A DNA stretch of 53,916 bases from Thermoplasmata archaeon (GTDB taxonomy: Archaea; Thermoplasmatota; Thermoplasmata; Lutacidiplasmatales; UBA184). Below the pieces are notes generated by a model. It did not search any database. It was not told the DNA's origin and was given only the letters and a program-made list of their open reading frames with translations. Positions 10,001 to 16,914 of the stretch are shown here, one piece after another (the first letter of the stretch is position 1; each line of letters begins with the position of its first letter). The DNA lies in assembly GCA_021819135.1 (NCBI GenBank), contig JAKASE010000015.1:1-53916 (forward strand). Reading direction: 5' to 3'. The translations under genes were made by a program, and so were the position numbers.

Positions 10001-11090
10001 CATAGAAGTCCTTGTGCAGACCGTCAAAGACCATCGACGCTCCGTCCCGAGCGCTCGGTCCGGAGGTCGCGAGCGGCCCCGACCAGGTCTCGTTGGTCAT
10101 CACCCAGGTCTGGCCCGAGTAGCTCGCGCCATTGTATCCTCCGAAGAGGACGAGTTCCGTCGCCGCACGATCGTAGGCCAGGCCGGGGTATGCGACGGCC
10201 GAGGGACCGGTGGTCGTGAGGACGGACCAGGTGAGGTTCTTGTATTGGTAGGTGACCGAGTCGTACCCGCCGGCTCCGATGCCTCCGAACAGTACCACCT
10301 GCCCGATGTGGTTGTCATAGTCCATGCCGCTGCCGCCCATGGCGGGCGGTGGGGTCCCGAGCACGAGGGCCGTCAGGTTGGTCCAGGCGCCATGATGGAA
10401 CTCCCAGGTACCCCCGAAGTACGTGGAGCCGGCAAGGCCCCCGAAGAGCACCGTGTAGTTGTCGACGACATTGGCATCGTAGGACATGGAGGCGAAGGCT
10501 CGGGGGCTGGGCGCATGCGTCAGCCCGAGGTTCGTCCAGACGCCGCCCGAGTACGACCAGGTGTCGTTGAAGTAGGTCACGCCGTTCGTTCCGCCGAACA
10601 GGATGACCGTCCCGGAAGCCGCGTCGTAGTCCATGGCGGCCCCCCAGCGGGGCGACGGCTCGGTCGCCGTCAGGATGAGGGACCACGAACCGAATCCGTA
10701 CTTCCAGGTGTCTCCCAGCGGCTGACCGTTGGTGCTCTGACCTCCAAAGGCGAGGACGTACCCGTCCCGGGCGTCGTAGGCGAGGGACGTGTACGCGCGG
10801 GAATAGTTCAGGCCCACCCATTCTCCACCAGAGGTGTTGCCGAGCACCGGTCCGGCGGAGGCAGACGAGCAGGTCGCGCTCGTGGAGGACGACGGGGAAC
10901 AGGTTGTCGGGACTCCGCCCGACGGTCCTTGGCCCTCGGCGAGCGATCGCTCGGCCATGGCCAACGGGTTCGAGGGGCTCGCGCCGGCCGAGACCGGGCC
11001 GGAGCCGCCTACACCCGTGATCACCGAACTCAACAGAAGGAGACCGACGATGGCGATGACAACACCCAAACCGTACTGGAACCGATGCAT
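7059..11090 (-). CDS. Kelch-propeller plus PKD-repeat surface protein
   Basis: A 1343-residue secreted protein. A signal or anchor helix lies at residues 8-27. Residues about 85-700 contain twelve Kelch-like motifs ending in V-x-L-F-G-G or similar (for example VILFGGTNGVTYFNDTW), enough for two six-bladed propellers. Six PKD domains follow, recognisable by YAWTFGDGGTGS and HTYAAPGTY, then one Ig-like module with two cysteines (SGLPSGC and FTCQPSSTGTF). A near relative of that module is in the protein at 35772-38114. The C-terminus has STFLGLPTPYGY, a membrane helix and RGRRKR. Many N-x-S/T sequons are present. Likely an S-layer-associated or adhesive protein; no catalytic residues are evident. 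A TATA-like GGATTAAGAA at 11136-11145 supports the ATG at 11090. Confidence 0.88.
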   Translation of the reverse strand: MHRFQYGLGVVIAIVGLLLLSSVITGVGGSGPVSAGASPSNPLAMAERSLAEGQGPSGGVPTTCSPSSSTSATCSSASAGPVLGNTSGGEWVGLNYSRAYTSLAYDARDGYVLAFGGQSTNGQPLGDTWKYGFGSWSLILTATEPSPRWGAAMDYDAASGTVILFGGTNGVTYFNDTWSYSGGVWTNLGLTHAPSPRAFASMSYDANVVDNYTVLFGGLAGSTYFGGTWEFHHGAWTNLTALVLGTPPPAMGGSGMDYDNHIGQVVLFGGIGAGGYDSVTYQYKNLTWSVLTTTGPSAVAYPGLAYDRAATELVLFGGYNGASYSGQTWVMTNETWSGPLATSGPSARDGASMVFDGLHKDFYVVQWGGYSGGGVYASDTWTFNATRWSEATPGGHPPALSGASLVYVASSDYAILFGGFTGSLYSNATWGFSNGAWTDLSLSVAPSPRSDSAATYSSALGGVVLFGGFAGGTKYLNDTWEFVHGAWSNVTGGPAPAPRSMAGFTFAATPLNESVLFGGKNATGTFSDTWEFNGTAWTRLALSTHPSGRYGMAFTYDGPDAAAILFGGLNGSVLLNDTWAFHSVTHQWTNLTPSMTGPSPPPRYGAEAAFQPYNGYVVLTGGYNFTHLFNDTWGFISGNWTDFKPATSPPGRVDAGLAYVRNAQYIAEFGGTGATSTLSDTWIWVAFTAEASASPNPTDVGVPVGFGVSAAAGVLPYSYAWTFGDGGTGSTASPSHTYAAPGTYLATVTVTDSKLPTHDVTSANVTVVVNPSMTVALTTVPAALNGVVAAVPAYSIAFNSTRTGGTGPYSYLWSFGDGSTAATENATHAYSVAGIYNVTIVVSDSVGASVTANVTVLIEPKVAASISVHPSTTDVGVPAQFNTTAIGGVAPISYAWQFGDGTGVGAQSNNSTSHVYTVAGVYTARVYVNDSVGDTYNATLTVTVHALPSAAILAAPTTVDAGVAVTFNGTASSGTAPFQYLWNFRDGSTSTTQNATHAYATPGSYPVVLVVTDALHQTANATQTITVVAAPVLTISATPAVGEAGAPIVLSASLTGGVVPISYSWLFGDGGTGSGTSVTHTYASAGSYIVSAYANDSVGVSAQATVTVHIAARLSATVTSSVTSADVGVPISFTGATTGGVTPISYAWEFGDGSTATTETPTHSFSSAGTYEVVFWANDSAGVSSVARTNITVAPAPTVSAFTVSPTSVSTGSTLTFTVTVSGGTGPFSYAYSGLPSGCNPADQSSFTCQPSSTGTFHVQVNVTDVFGRVATGSLSVTVTSPSVSTFLGLPTPYGYLVLALLALVVIGAVAWVVRGRRKRAKVPSDKGSSGGSEGKGPSEGGR

Positions 11091-11135
11091 GGAGCCGAAC
11101 CCCCGACGTTCGACACCCTGCGGGAACCGATTCCG

Positions 11136-11145
11136 TTCTTAATCC
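11136..11145 (-). promoter_or_regulatory. TATA-like box of Kelch/PKD gene
   Basis: Minus-strand GGATTAAGAA about 50 bases before the ATG at 11090, giving a predicted leader of about 20-25 bases. Confidence 0.45.
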
Positions 11146-11277
11146 TTGGCCAGCCGGAACGCTTGCCGAGACTGTATCACGGCCTTTGGCCAGGTAAGAC
11201 AGCCTCGTAAGTCGATGCTGGATCGGTCTTGCGATCTGCGCGGCGGGAGACGCTTGCCGCCGGTGCAGTACGACGGC

Positions 11278-12426
11278 TCACTTACGCCGTGGTTCGAACC
11301 GAGAGGGCGATCCGTACCGTAGGGAAGCTCGCGCGACCGGGCTCCCCACCCCGCTCGCCGGGGGCTCCCGGGGGATCGGCTTCGGGAAGGCGCCGGCGTG
11401 CGCCCCGGTCGCACGGGGCTCCGAACCGTGATCTCGGAGCAGGCTCCGCGGGGAGATCGGGAGCATCGCGTCTCCCCACAGGCCCTCGAACCGAAGCGTC
11501 TGCGATCGAACGAAGTCGAGGTCGTTCGACACGATCGCGCACCCCGGATCCGAGGTGGCGGACTGCAGTGGCGAGAAGCGGATCGCCTCGTGCCCGTCGA
11601 GCACGTAGAAGTGGCCTCCGAGCGGGGTGTAGTGCCGGACCTCGAGGTTGGTGTTCTGCCGAAGGCGTCGCAGGGTGCTCGCGAGACGGCGGTCTGCCGC
11701 CCGGTAGTCGAGCAGGACCCGCACCGGGACGCCCCGCGCGGCGGCCCGGGAAAGGCCGACCGCCACTTGGGGCCTCAGCGAGGATGGGATGTCGAGCGGG
11801 CGGATGACGGCGTCAACGGATTGCCGGGCATCGCGCAACTCTCGGAGGAGACGGGGTTCGGACGATCCGCTGAGGACGGTCAACGACGTCCCGGTCGCTG
11901 CCGGATCCCGCCGTTCCGGCATCCCGCCGTTGCGGAACGGAACGGGGAACCCGTTCCCGCCCGTCGGCACGGCCCCCTCCGGCGCCGCCGGGAGGGCGGG
12001 GACCAGCCAGTGGCTGAGCTCGATCTCGTCCCGAAGGAAGGAGATGTTGCGCTCGATGAGCGTCCGCAGGGGCATGGCGGAGAACCGCTGCGGCCAGCCG
12101 CTCTCGGCCGACACCAGCCCGCGTGCGATCAGGCGTCCGAGGACCCGATAGGCGGTCGCACGCTGCAGCCCCGAAGCCCCTGTCGCCTCTCGCGCGCTCG
12201 AGGGCCCGGCCTCGATGAGCGCGAGGTACATCCGCGCCTCCCGGGCGGACAGGCCGAACCCCCGCAGGGCACGGGAACCGACCGAGTAGGGCCGGGATGG
12301 TCGTTCCGTCCCGTTCGCGGGACCGCCGTTCGCCGGGGTCACGTTCGGAACGTGCCTCGACAGCGGGAACGAGAGCATGGGAGAAGGGATCGATGACCGG
12401 CCGGCCGCCCGCGGAGGGCTCACCAT
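11278..12426 (-). CDS. TrmB-family transcriptional regulator
   Basis: A 382-residue protein with an N-terminal winged helix-turn-helix (about residues 54-125: GFGLSAREARMYLALIEAG, then ATAYRVLGRLIARGLV), the standard TrmB DNA-binding domain. A PLD-like effector-binding half follows, with VDAVIRPLDIPSSL, VRVLLDYRAADRR and LDGHEAIRFSP. TrmB-type proteins in archaea usually sense sugars and control transport or glycan genes. Neighbouring envelope genes fit that role, but the target set is inference. The start is uncertain: an ATG at 12378 would remove 16 low-complexity residues, and the HTH itself begins only near residue 52. Its leader contains a GTGT-N4-ACAC dyad beside a TATA-like sequence (12503-12520), a possible autoregulatory site. 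Confidence 0.85.
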   Translation of the reverse strand: MVSPPRAAGRSSIPSPMLSFPLSRHVPNVTPANGGPANGTERPSRPYSVGSRALRGFGLSAREARMYLALIEAGPSSAREATGASGLQRATAYRVLGRLIARGLVSAESGWPQRFSAMPLRTLIERNISFLRDEIELSHWLVPALPAAPEGAVPTGGNGFPVPFRNGGMPERRDPAATGTSLTVLSGSSEPRLLRELRDARQSVDAVIRPLDIPSSLRPQVAVGLSRAAARGVPVRVLLDYRAADRRLASTLRRLRQNTNLEVRHYTPLGGHFYVLDGHEAIRFSPLQSATSDPGCAIVSNDLDFVRSQTLRFEGLWGDAMLPISPRSLLRDHGSEPRATGAHAGAFPKPIPREPPASGVGSPVARASLRYGSPSRFEPRRK

Positions 12427-12502
12427 GGCGTGGGCCTCCGATCGTGGGGAGCGGACCCGGTTGTCTCAGCGCCGGAACGGTTTCGACTCACTGAGGATGA
12501 AT

Positions 12503-12523
12503 GTGTATGAACACGTATATGTC
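12503..12523 (-). promoter_or_regulatory. Promoter and dyad upstream of the TrmB-like gene
   Basis: An AT-rich island in GC-rich surroundings. It holds GTGT (12503-12506), a four-base spacer and ACAC (12511-12514), beside CATATACG read on the minus strand. The dyad lies just downstream of the TATA-like sequence, where a repressor would block initiation. Autoregulation is inferred. Confidence 0.35.
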
Positions 12524-12649
12524 TGTATCGAACCCGGTCGGGGACAAGGCGGATGGCGGTCCCGGGCGGTTCCGTGGGACGGGCCGTTGAGCCCCCCGCC
12601 GATCCCGGGGGGCCGCTCGGACTCCGAGGGGAGCGGCGGCCGCTCCCCT

Positions 12650-13282
12650 CTACTCGAGGGGGGCTTCCCCTTCCTCTTCGGCGGGCGGCCGGCTGGGGGT
12701 GGGGCCCGGACCCGGGGAGGGACGGGACGGAGCCGAGGGGGCCGCGGACGGCGAAGGCTCCGGAGCGACGCCCGAGGTACCGCTGGGGATCGACGCCGGC
12801 TTCTTCCGTCCTCGAAGGAACAGTCCGACGAGTACGATCAGGGCTCCGATGATCCACAGACCGAGCGCGCCGGTCGGGACGGCGGTCTTGATCGAGACCG
12901 TCACCGCGGGGTTGGAGAGGGCGCCGGAACCGGCGATGACCCCGAACCACAGGTACTGACCGCCGGTCGGCACGCTCAGGGACCACGACCCGCTCGTGCC
13001 GGTCTCCGACTGGTTCGAGCCGCCCGTGCACTGGGCCCACACGGACGATGCGTTGAGATAGATCGACGAACAGGTGAGCAGGATCACGGTGGTCGACACG
13101 TTGGAGCTCCAGCTCAGGGAAACGGGCTCGCTGGGGAGCACCGGGACCCGCTCGCTGATGTGGTAATGGGAAGGCGACGAGGCGGTGATGTCCTTCGAGG
13201 TCACCGGGTCGACCGGGACCACGGCGAGGACGACTCCTCCGATGACGATCACGATCCCGATGAGCACGATCAGCGGCCGCAT
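12650..13282 (-). CDS. Small anchored envelope protein, two membrane helices
   Basis: About 210 residues from the ATG at 13282, preferred over an ATG at 13321 because the protein then begins directly with the helix RPLIVLIGIVIVIGGVVLAV. A TATA-like CCCATAAGC at 13330-13338 sits about 50 bases upstream. An exported segment of about 110 residues follows, with several N-x-S/T sequons and two cysteines (LTCSS, AQCTG), probably a beta sandwich. A second helix (LGLWIIGALIVLVGLFL) ends in RGRKK, and a Pro/Ser/Glu-rich tail faces the cytoplasm. No family is recognised. It stands between the TrmB-like regulator and the flippase gene on the same strand. Confidence 0.72.
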   Translation of the reverse strand: MRPLIVLIGIVIVIGGVVLAVVPVDPVTSKDITASSPSHYHISERVPVLPSEPVSLSWSSNVSTTVILLTCSSIYLNASSVWAQCTGGSNQSETGTSGSWSLSVPTGGQYLWFGVIAGSGALSNPAVTVSIKTAVPTGALGLWIIGALIVLVGLFLRGRKKPASIPSGTSGVAPEPSPSAAPSAPSRPSPGPGPTPSRPPAEEEGEAPLE

Positions 13283-13329
13283 GAGTCCGTTTCCCCCGGT
13301 CCAGGACCGAAGGAGCGACACGGCCCAGG

Positions 13330-13338
13330 GCTTATGGG
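13330..13338 (-). promoter_or_regulatory. TATA-like box of the small anchored protein gene
   Basis: Minus-strand CCCATAAGC about 50 bases before the preferred ATG at 13282. It supports that start over the ATG at 13321. Confidence 0.4.
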
Positions 13339-13545
13339 TTTCGGCCCTCGGAATTGGCGCACCTCGGTCACCGGAGTGCGACAGGAACCGTCAACCCACG
13401 GGCCCCCGCTTGAACGACTCTTGGTCCACCGCGCACGCGGCGGGCGAGCGCCGGTGCGGGACCGGCCGTGGCCCCCGACGGGTCCCGGCGTGGGCCGACT
13501 GCGGTCCGTACTCTTGATCCTGCGAACGGTCCCGCGAAGTCCACG

Positions 13546-15246
13546 TTACGAACCGGTCGAGGGAAGCGCCCTCGGCGACGGCTCGCGCACGAACCGCAGG
13601 AGGAAGCTCCGCAGCTCGGGCAGCGGTCGTCCGAGGACACGCTCCACACCGGCCAGGATGACGAGGTCGGCGCGGGAGAGGGACCGGGTGAGAAGCACGA
13701 CCAGGATGTAGAGACCGGCACCGAAGAAGAAGAGCGGAACGACGACCCACGGAGTGCGGACCATCATGGTCGCGAAGACGACCACCGGACCGCCGATCGC
13801 GAGGGTGATCCCGAGCGGTACCAGAAGCGAACGACGGAACGAGGTGATGCGATGCGAGGTCCACAGGGCCCGCAGGCCAAGGAGCGGGAGCAGCGCCCGC
13901 GCCACTCCCCAGGCGATCGCCGCGCCGAGGAGCCCGAGGCTGGGGATCAGGAGGAGGCTCAGGGAGATGTTGGCGGCGGCCGAGGCCCCGGCGTTCCAGG
14001 CCATGACCTTGGCCTTGCCGAGCCCTCCCAGGCACGACTGGACCGGTCCGACCACCGTGGAGAAGAACGAGGTGATCACCAGGATCTGGAGGGCGGGGGC
14101 CCCCGCGATATAGCGATGCCCCCACACGAACTCCATCGAGGTCTTGGGGGCGAACGCGAACAGGAGGAAGAACGGGACCGTGACCACGAGCACCCACCGG
14201 GTCGACGTGAGGTAGGTCGTCCGGATCGTGTCCGGATCCCCGTCCCGCATCAATCCCGCCGCCACCGGGAGGAAGATGAACGCAAGCGCGAGGGTCCCGA
14301 ACAGGAGGATCCGGGCGAGGGTCATCGCGGCAGAATAGTACCCCACCTCCGAGGACGGCCAGAAGACCCCGAGGATGAGCGTGTCCGCGTACGCGGTGAT
14401 GTATAGGAGGTTGTTCGAGCCCCAGAACGCGAGGGTGAAGTGCCAGAGGCTCCGCTTCGGGCGGCGACGGGGCACGCCGTCATGGTTCACCTGGCGCGGG
14501 AGTTTCCGCAGAGCGTACCCGACCAGGGCGAGCAGCGAGACGGCTCCCGCGGCCACGTAGGCCACCATGACGGCGAGGAGCCCGATGTCGAACCCGACCA
14601 GGGCGATCAGGAAGATCAGGAACAGTCCGGCGTTCAGGCCGTTGCGGAGGATCGCGTTCGGAAGGACATCCTTGAACCCCTGGAAGATCCCGCTGATCGC
14701 GATCGAGAGGATGCTGAAGCCGACCGTGATCGACATCAGCTGGAAGACCGGGACGAGGGCGGTGTTGTGGAAGCCCCGAGCCATCCAGGGGGACAGCGCC
14801 CACACCGCGAACGAGAGCGCGAACGCGGCGACGATGGCGACCCCCAGGCCCCAACGGATGATCGCGCGGCGCTCGGCGGGATCCTGCTCGTAGGCGAGCG
14901 ACCGGGCCATCGCCTGGCCCATGCCGAGCAGGCCCATCGTCGACAGGAGGCCGGTGACCGAGACTCCGAGGGTGAACTCCCCCCAGCTCGGGACCGAGAG
15001 GATGCGGACCGCGATGATGTAGGCGAACGCCGTGAGCAGGATCTGGGCGACCGAACCGACGAGGGAGATTACCGAGCCCCGGCCGACGGCGCGGAGCGAG
15101 TTCTCCACCCGGTCGGTGACTTCCGCGCCGGGGTCTCCGGTGTCCGCGAGTCCCGGCCCCGGAAGGCTGGGAGGGGGGTCCTGACCCTCCACGGTCAGTC
15201 CCGTCCGGTCGGCCCGGAACTCATCCCAAGCCTGACGTCGGACCAC
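13546..15246 (-). CDS. Polysaccharide/lipid-linked oligosaccharide flippase (MOP superfamily)
   Basis: A polytopic membrane protein with about 12-14 helices, of the Wzx/RfbX-like branch of the MOP (MATE-like) exporters. The N-terminal part reads SLRAVGRGSVISLVGSVAQI, typical of flippase starts. Later segments such as GMGQAMARSLAYEQDP and FWGSNNLLYITAYADTLILG match the family. It would move lipid-linked glycans across the cytoplasmic membrane, and so is the export step of this island. The start is uncertain. GTG codons lie at 15246, 15192 and 15108, giving 566, 548 or 520 residues; the last has a GGAAG about 10 bases upstream. The open frame extends much further, but that part overlaps the divergent gene at 15736 and is not coding-like. 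A TATA-like sequence is at 15308-15316. Confidence 0.87.
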   Translation of the reverse strand: MVRRQAWDEFRADRTGLTVEGQDPPPSLPGPGLADTGDPGAEVTDRVENSLRAVGRGSVISLVGSVAQILLTAFAYIIAVRILSVPSWGEFTLGVSVTGLLSTMGLLGMGQAMARSLAYEQDPAERRAIIRWGLGVAIVAAFALSFAVWALSPWMARGFHNTALVPVFQLMSITVGFSILSIAISGIFQGFKDVLPNAILRNGLNAGLFLIFLIALVGFDIGLLAVMVAYVAAGAVSLLALVGYALRKLPRQVNHDGVPRRRPKRSLWHFTLAFWGSNNLLYITAYADTLILGVFWPSSEVGYYSAAMTLARILLFGTLALAFIFLPVAAGLMRDGDPDTIRTTYLTSTRWVLVVTVPFFLLFAFAPKTSMEFVWGHRYIAGAPALQILVITSFFSTVVGPVQSCLGGLGKAKVMAWNAGASAAANISLSLLLIPSLGLLGAAIAWGVARALLPLLGLRALWTSHRITSFRRSLLVPLGITLAIGGPVVVFATMMVRTPWVVVPLFFFGAGLYILVVLLTRSLSRADLVILAGVERVLGRPLPELRSFLLRFVREPSPRALPSTGS

Positions 15247-15307
15247 GGTCTCGCGTTCACATTCGCTCCCCGGCCAGCGAACTGGAGCCGCATAGGTGCG
15301 GGTACGA

Positions 15308-15316
15308 CATATAACC
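15308..15316 (-). promoter_or_regulatory. TATA-like box of flippase gene
   Basis: Minus-strand GGTTATATG. It predicts initiation near 15285, about 40 bases before the GTG at 15246. Confidence 0.5.
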
Positions 15317-15706
15317 TGTAGCCTCGACAGAGTTGTCCCGCGCCGGAGCGACCGAAACGACGGGTCCGCGTCGGAGACTTGAGGGTCTCTCTCGGCGCGT
15401 TGGCCCATCCTGCCCACGGCAATCCGAGGACCCCCCTTCGCTTGTCTCACAATCCAGGCGTCGCTGCGCCAGTACGGGCTTGTGGACGCCCGGTCCGGGC
15501 GTGCCGGGGCTCCCGGCGCGTGACCCGCGAGGGAGACACTAGCCCGATCCCCCGCAGCGGAGGAGCTGCGGCCGCCCCGGAAGAGGATCTCGACGGGACT
15601 CATCCGGGCCGATCGCACCTGCCAAGGTCCACGGATCGGGCCGGCGGCGAGCGCATGGCCCCTGCCCCTTCCTCGGTAGCGAGCGGCGCTCTCGCGCTGG
15701 GCAAAG

Positions 15707-15718
15707 GTTAATGATAGG
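15707..15718 (+). promoter_or_regulatory. TATA-like box of DUF1616 gene
   Basis: GGTTAATGATAG, with its centre about 23 bases before the GTG at 15736. The transcript would begin at or beside the start codon, making it leaderless. Confidence 0.45.
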
Positions 15719-15735
15719 ACTCTGGTCAGCGGCGC

Positions 15736-16647
15736 GTGAGTACGCCGGCGACGGTCGCGTCCCCCACCATCTTTCGCGAGTCCGGCCTGGTCGTGGTCTT
15801 TGGCCTCACCGTGCTCTACGTCGCGGTCGTCCTGCTCGCGCCGGGATCCGTCCTTCAGATCCCGCTCGGGGTACTCGAGCTGCTCTTCGCCCCCGGCTAC
15901 GCGATCGCGGCGATGGTGTTCGTTCGACGCCCGCTCCTTCCGCCCGCGGCCGAGTTCTCGGTGTCCGTTGGGCTGAGCGTGGTGTTCAACGTGCTCATCG
16001 GCCTCCTCCTCGTGCTCTTCGGGGCGGGAGTGGAGATCAACTATCTCGCGCTGGCCGATGTGGCCGCCACTCTCGCCGGGCTCGCCGTCTACGCGGCGCG
16101 AGGGACGTCCCCCGGGACGCATTCCCTTTCCTCGGCGATACGCCGTGAGCTCGCCCTGCCTTCGGTTCGCCCGTCGCTCCGTCCAGCGGTGTACGCGCTC
16201 CTCATCGCCACGCTTGTCGCCTTCTCGGCGGTCGTGTACGTCGGAGTCTCTCAGACCTCCTCTCCTCCCCCGACCTCGCTCGCGTTGCTCGGACCGACCG
16301 GCACGACCTCATCCGTTCCCACGGCGCTCGTGGTCGGGCAGGTCGGCCTGGTGATGGTGCAGGTCCAGGACGGCTACTCGCCCGGCGCGCTCGGGCTCAC
16401 GGCCGCGGCGGCCTTGGTGGGCGTGGTCCCCCACAACACGTCCACGCCCTGGAGCCTGCCCCTCACGCTCTACCCGGGAACGACGAGCACGCTCGCGCTC
16501 ACGGTCACGTACGGGGGCGAGACGACGGTCAACGTCACGTTCGAGTTCCCGCAGCCCGGAAACTACACCCTGACCTTCTCCCTCGGGCCCATGGCCGGGG
16601 GACCCCCCCTCCTGGGCACCGGCATGGGCCTCACGGTCCAGCCCTAG
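15736..16647 (+). CDS. DUF1616-family membrane protein
   Basis: A 303-residue protein with four hydrophobic helices in the first ~130 residues, including VVVFGLTVLYVAVVLLAPG and LLFAPGYAIAAMVF, and another at about residues 155-175. A ~110-residue exported domain with sequons (PHNTSTPW, TVNVTFEF, GNYTLTF) follows. The G-x-x-E-L-L-F-A-P-G-Y region matches archaeal DUF1616 proteins, which often sit beside glycosylation genes; their biochemical role is unknown. The GTG start at 15736 lies just where initiation from the upstream TATA-like box is expected, so the message is probably leaderless. A small membrane-protein gene begins 5 bases after the stop, making a likely two-gene operon divergent from the flippase. 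Confidence 0.8.
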   Translation: MSTPATVASPTIFRESGLVVVFGLTVLYVAVVLLAPGSVLQIPLGVLELLFAPGYAIAAMVFVRRPLLPPAAEFSVSVGLSVVFNVLIGLLLVLFGAGVEINYLALADVAATLAGLAVYAARGTSPGTHSLSSAIRRELALPSVRPSLRPAVYALLIATLVAFSAVVYVGVSQTSSPPPTSLALLGPTGTTSSVPTALVVGQVGLVMVQVQDGYSPGALGLTAAAALVGVVPHNTSTPWSLPLTLYPGTTSTLALTVTYGGETTVNVTFEFPQPGNYTLTFSLGPMAGGPPLLGTGMGLTVQP

Positions 16648-16652
16648 CCCTT

Positions 16653-16862
16653 ATGGCGACCATCGTTACTCTCGTCGCGTCGGTGGTTCGTGTGGTCATC
16701 CAACCGATCGTGATCGGCACCTCGGCGACGATCCTCGCGGTCGCGCGAGAGATCAGCCCGAAGTGGCTGACCGGTTTCAAGGCCCAGCTCCTCGATGTGG
16801 TGCTGGCCGGCCTCGTCTTTCTCCTGTTCGTGTACGTGCTCCTGCAGATCCAGACCGTCTAA
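16653..16862 (+). CDS. Small membrane protein with two helices
   Basis: A 69-residue protein with two hydrophobic segments (about residues 5-29 and 47-65) joined by a short hydrophilic loop (REISPKWLTGFKAQ). It starts 5 bases after the DUF1616 stop codon, so the two are very probably co-transcribed and perhaps co-translated. No family is recognised. The size, topology and coupling suggest a small accessory subunit of the DUF1616 protein or of an envelope complex; this is inference from context. Confidence 0.65.
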   Translation: MATIVTLVASVVRVVIQPIVIGTSATILAVAREISPKWLTGFKAQLLDVVLAGLVFLLFVYVLLQIQTV

Positions 16863-16914
16863 TGCTCGACCGCGAGGACGGGGAGTAGACTGCCCGCCCC
16901 GGCGCGGGAGGGGC

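Larger units (their letters stand above)
15247..15735. other. 489-base divergent intergenic region
   Basis: Between the flippase (minus) and DUF1616 (plus) genes. A minus TATA-like GGTTATATG lies at 15308-15316 and a plus TATA-like GGTTAATGATAG at 15707-15718. A perfect 7-bp hairpin with a GGAGGA loop occupies 15552-15571. A TGTCTCA motif is at 15443-15449. The open frames have no recognisable product and no tRNA fold is visible. The spacing leaves room for a long regulatory region or an unrecognised RNA. Confidence 0.4.

Noticed and set aside
9210-11210. 666-residue plus-strand open frame
   Set aside because: Antisense to the Kelch propeller region; its apparent periodicity only reflects the Kelch repeats on the other strand.
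15109-16122. Extension of the flippase frame to an ATG at 16122
   Set aside because: It would overlap the DUF1616 gene and its promoter; the added residues are Arg/Glu-rich without similarity to flippases.
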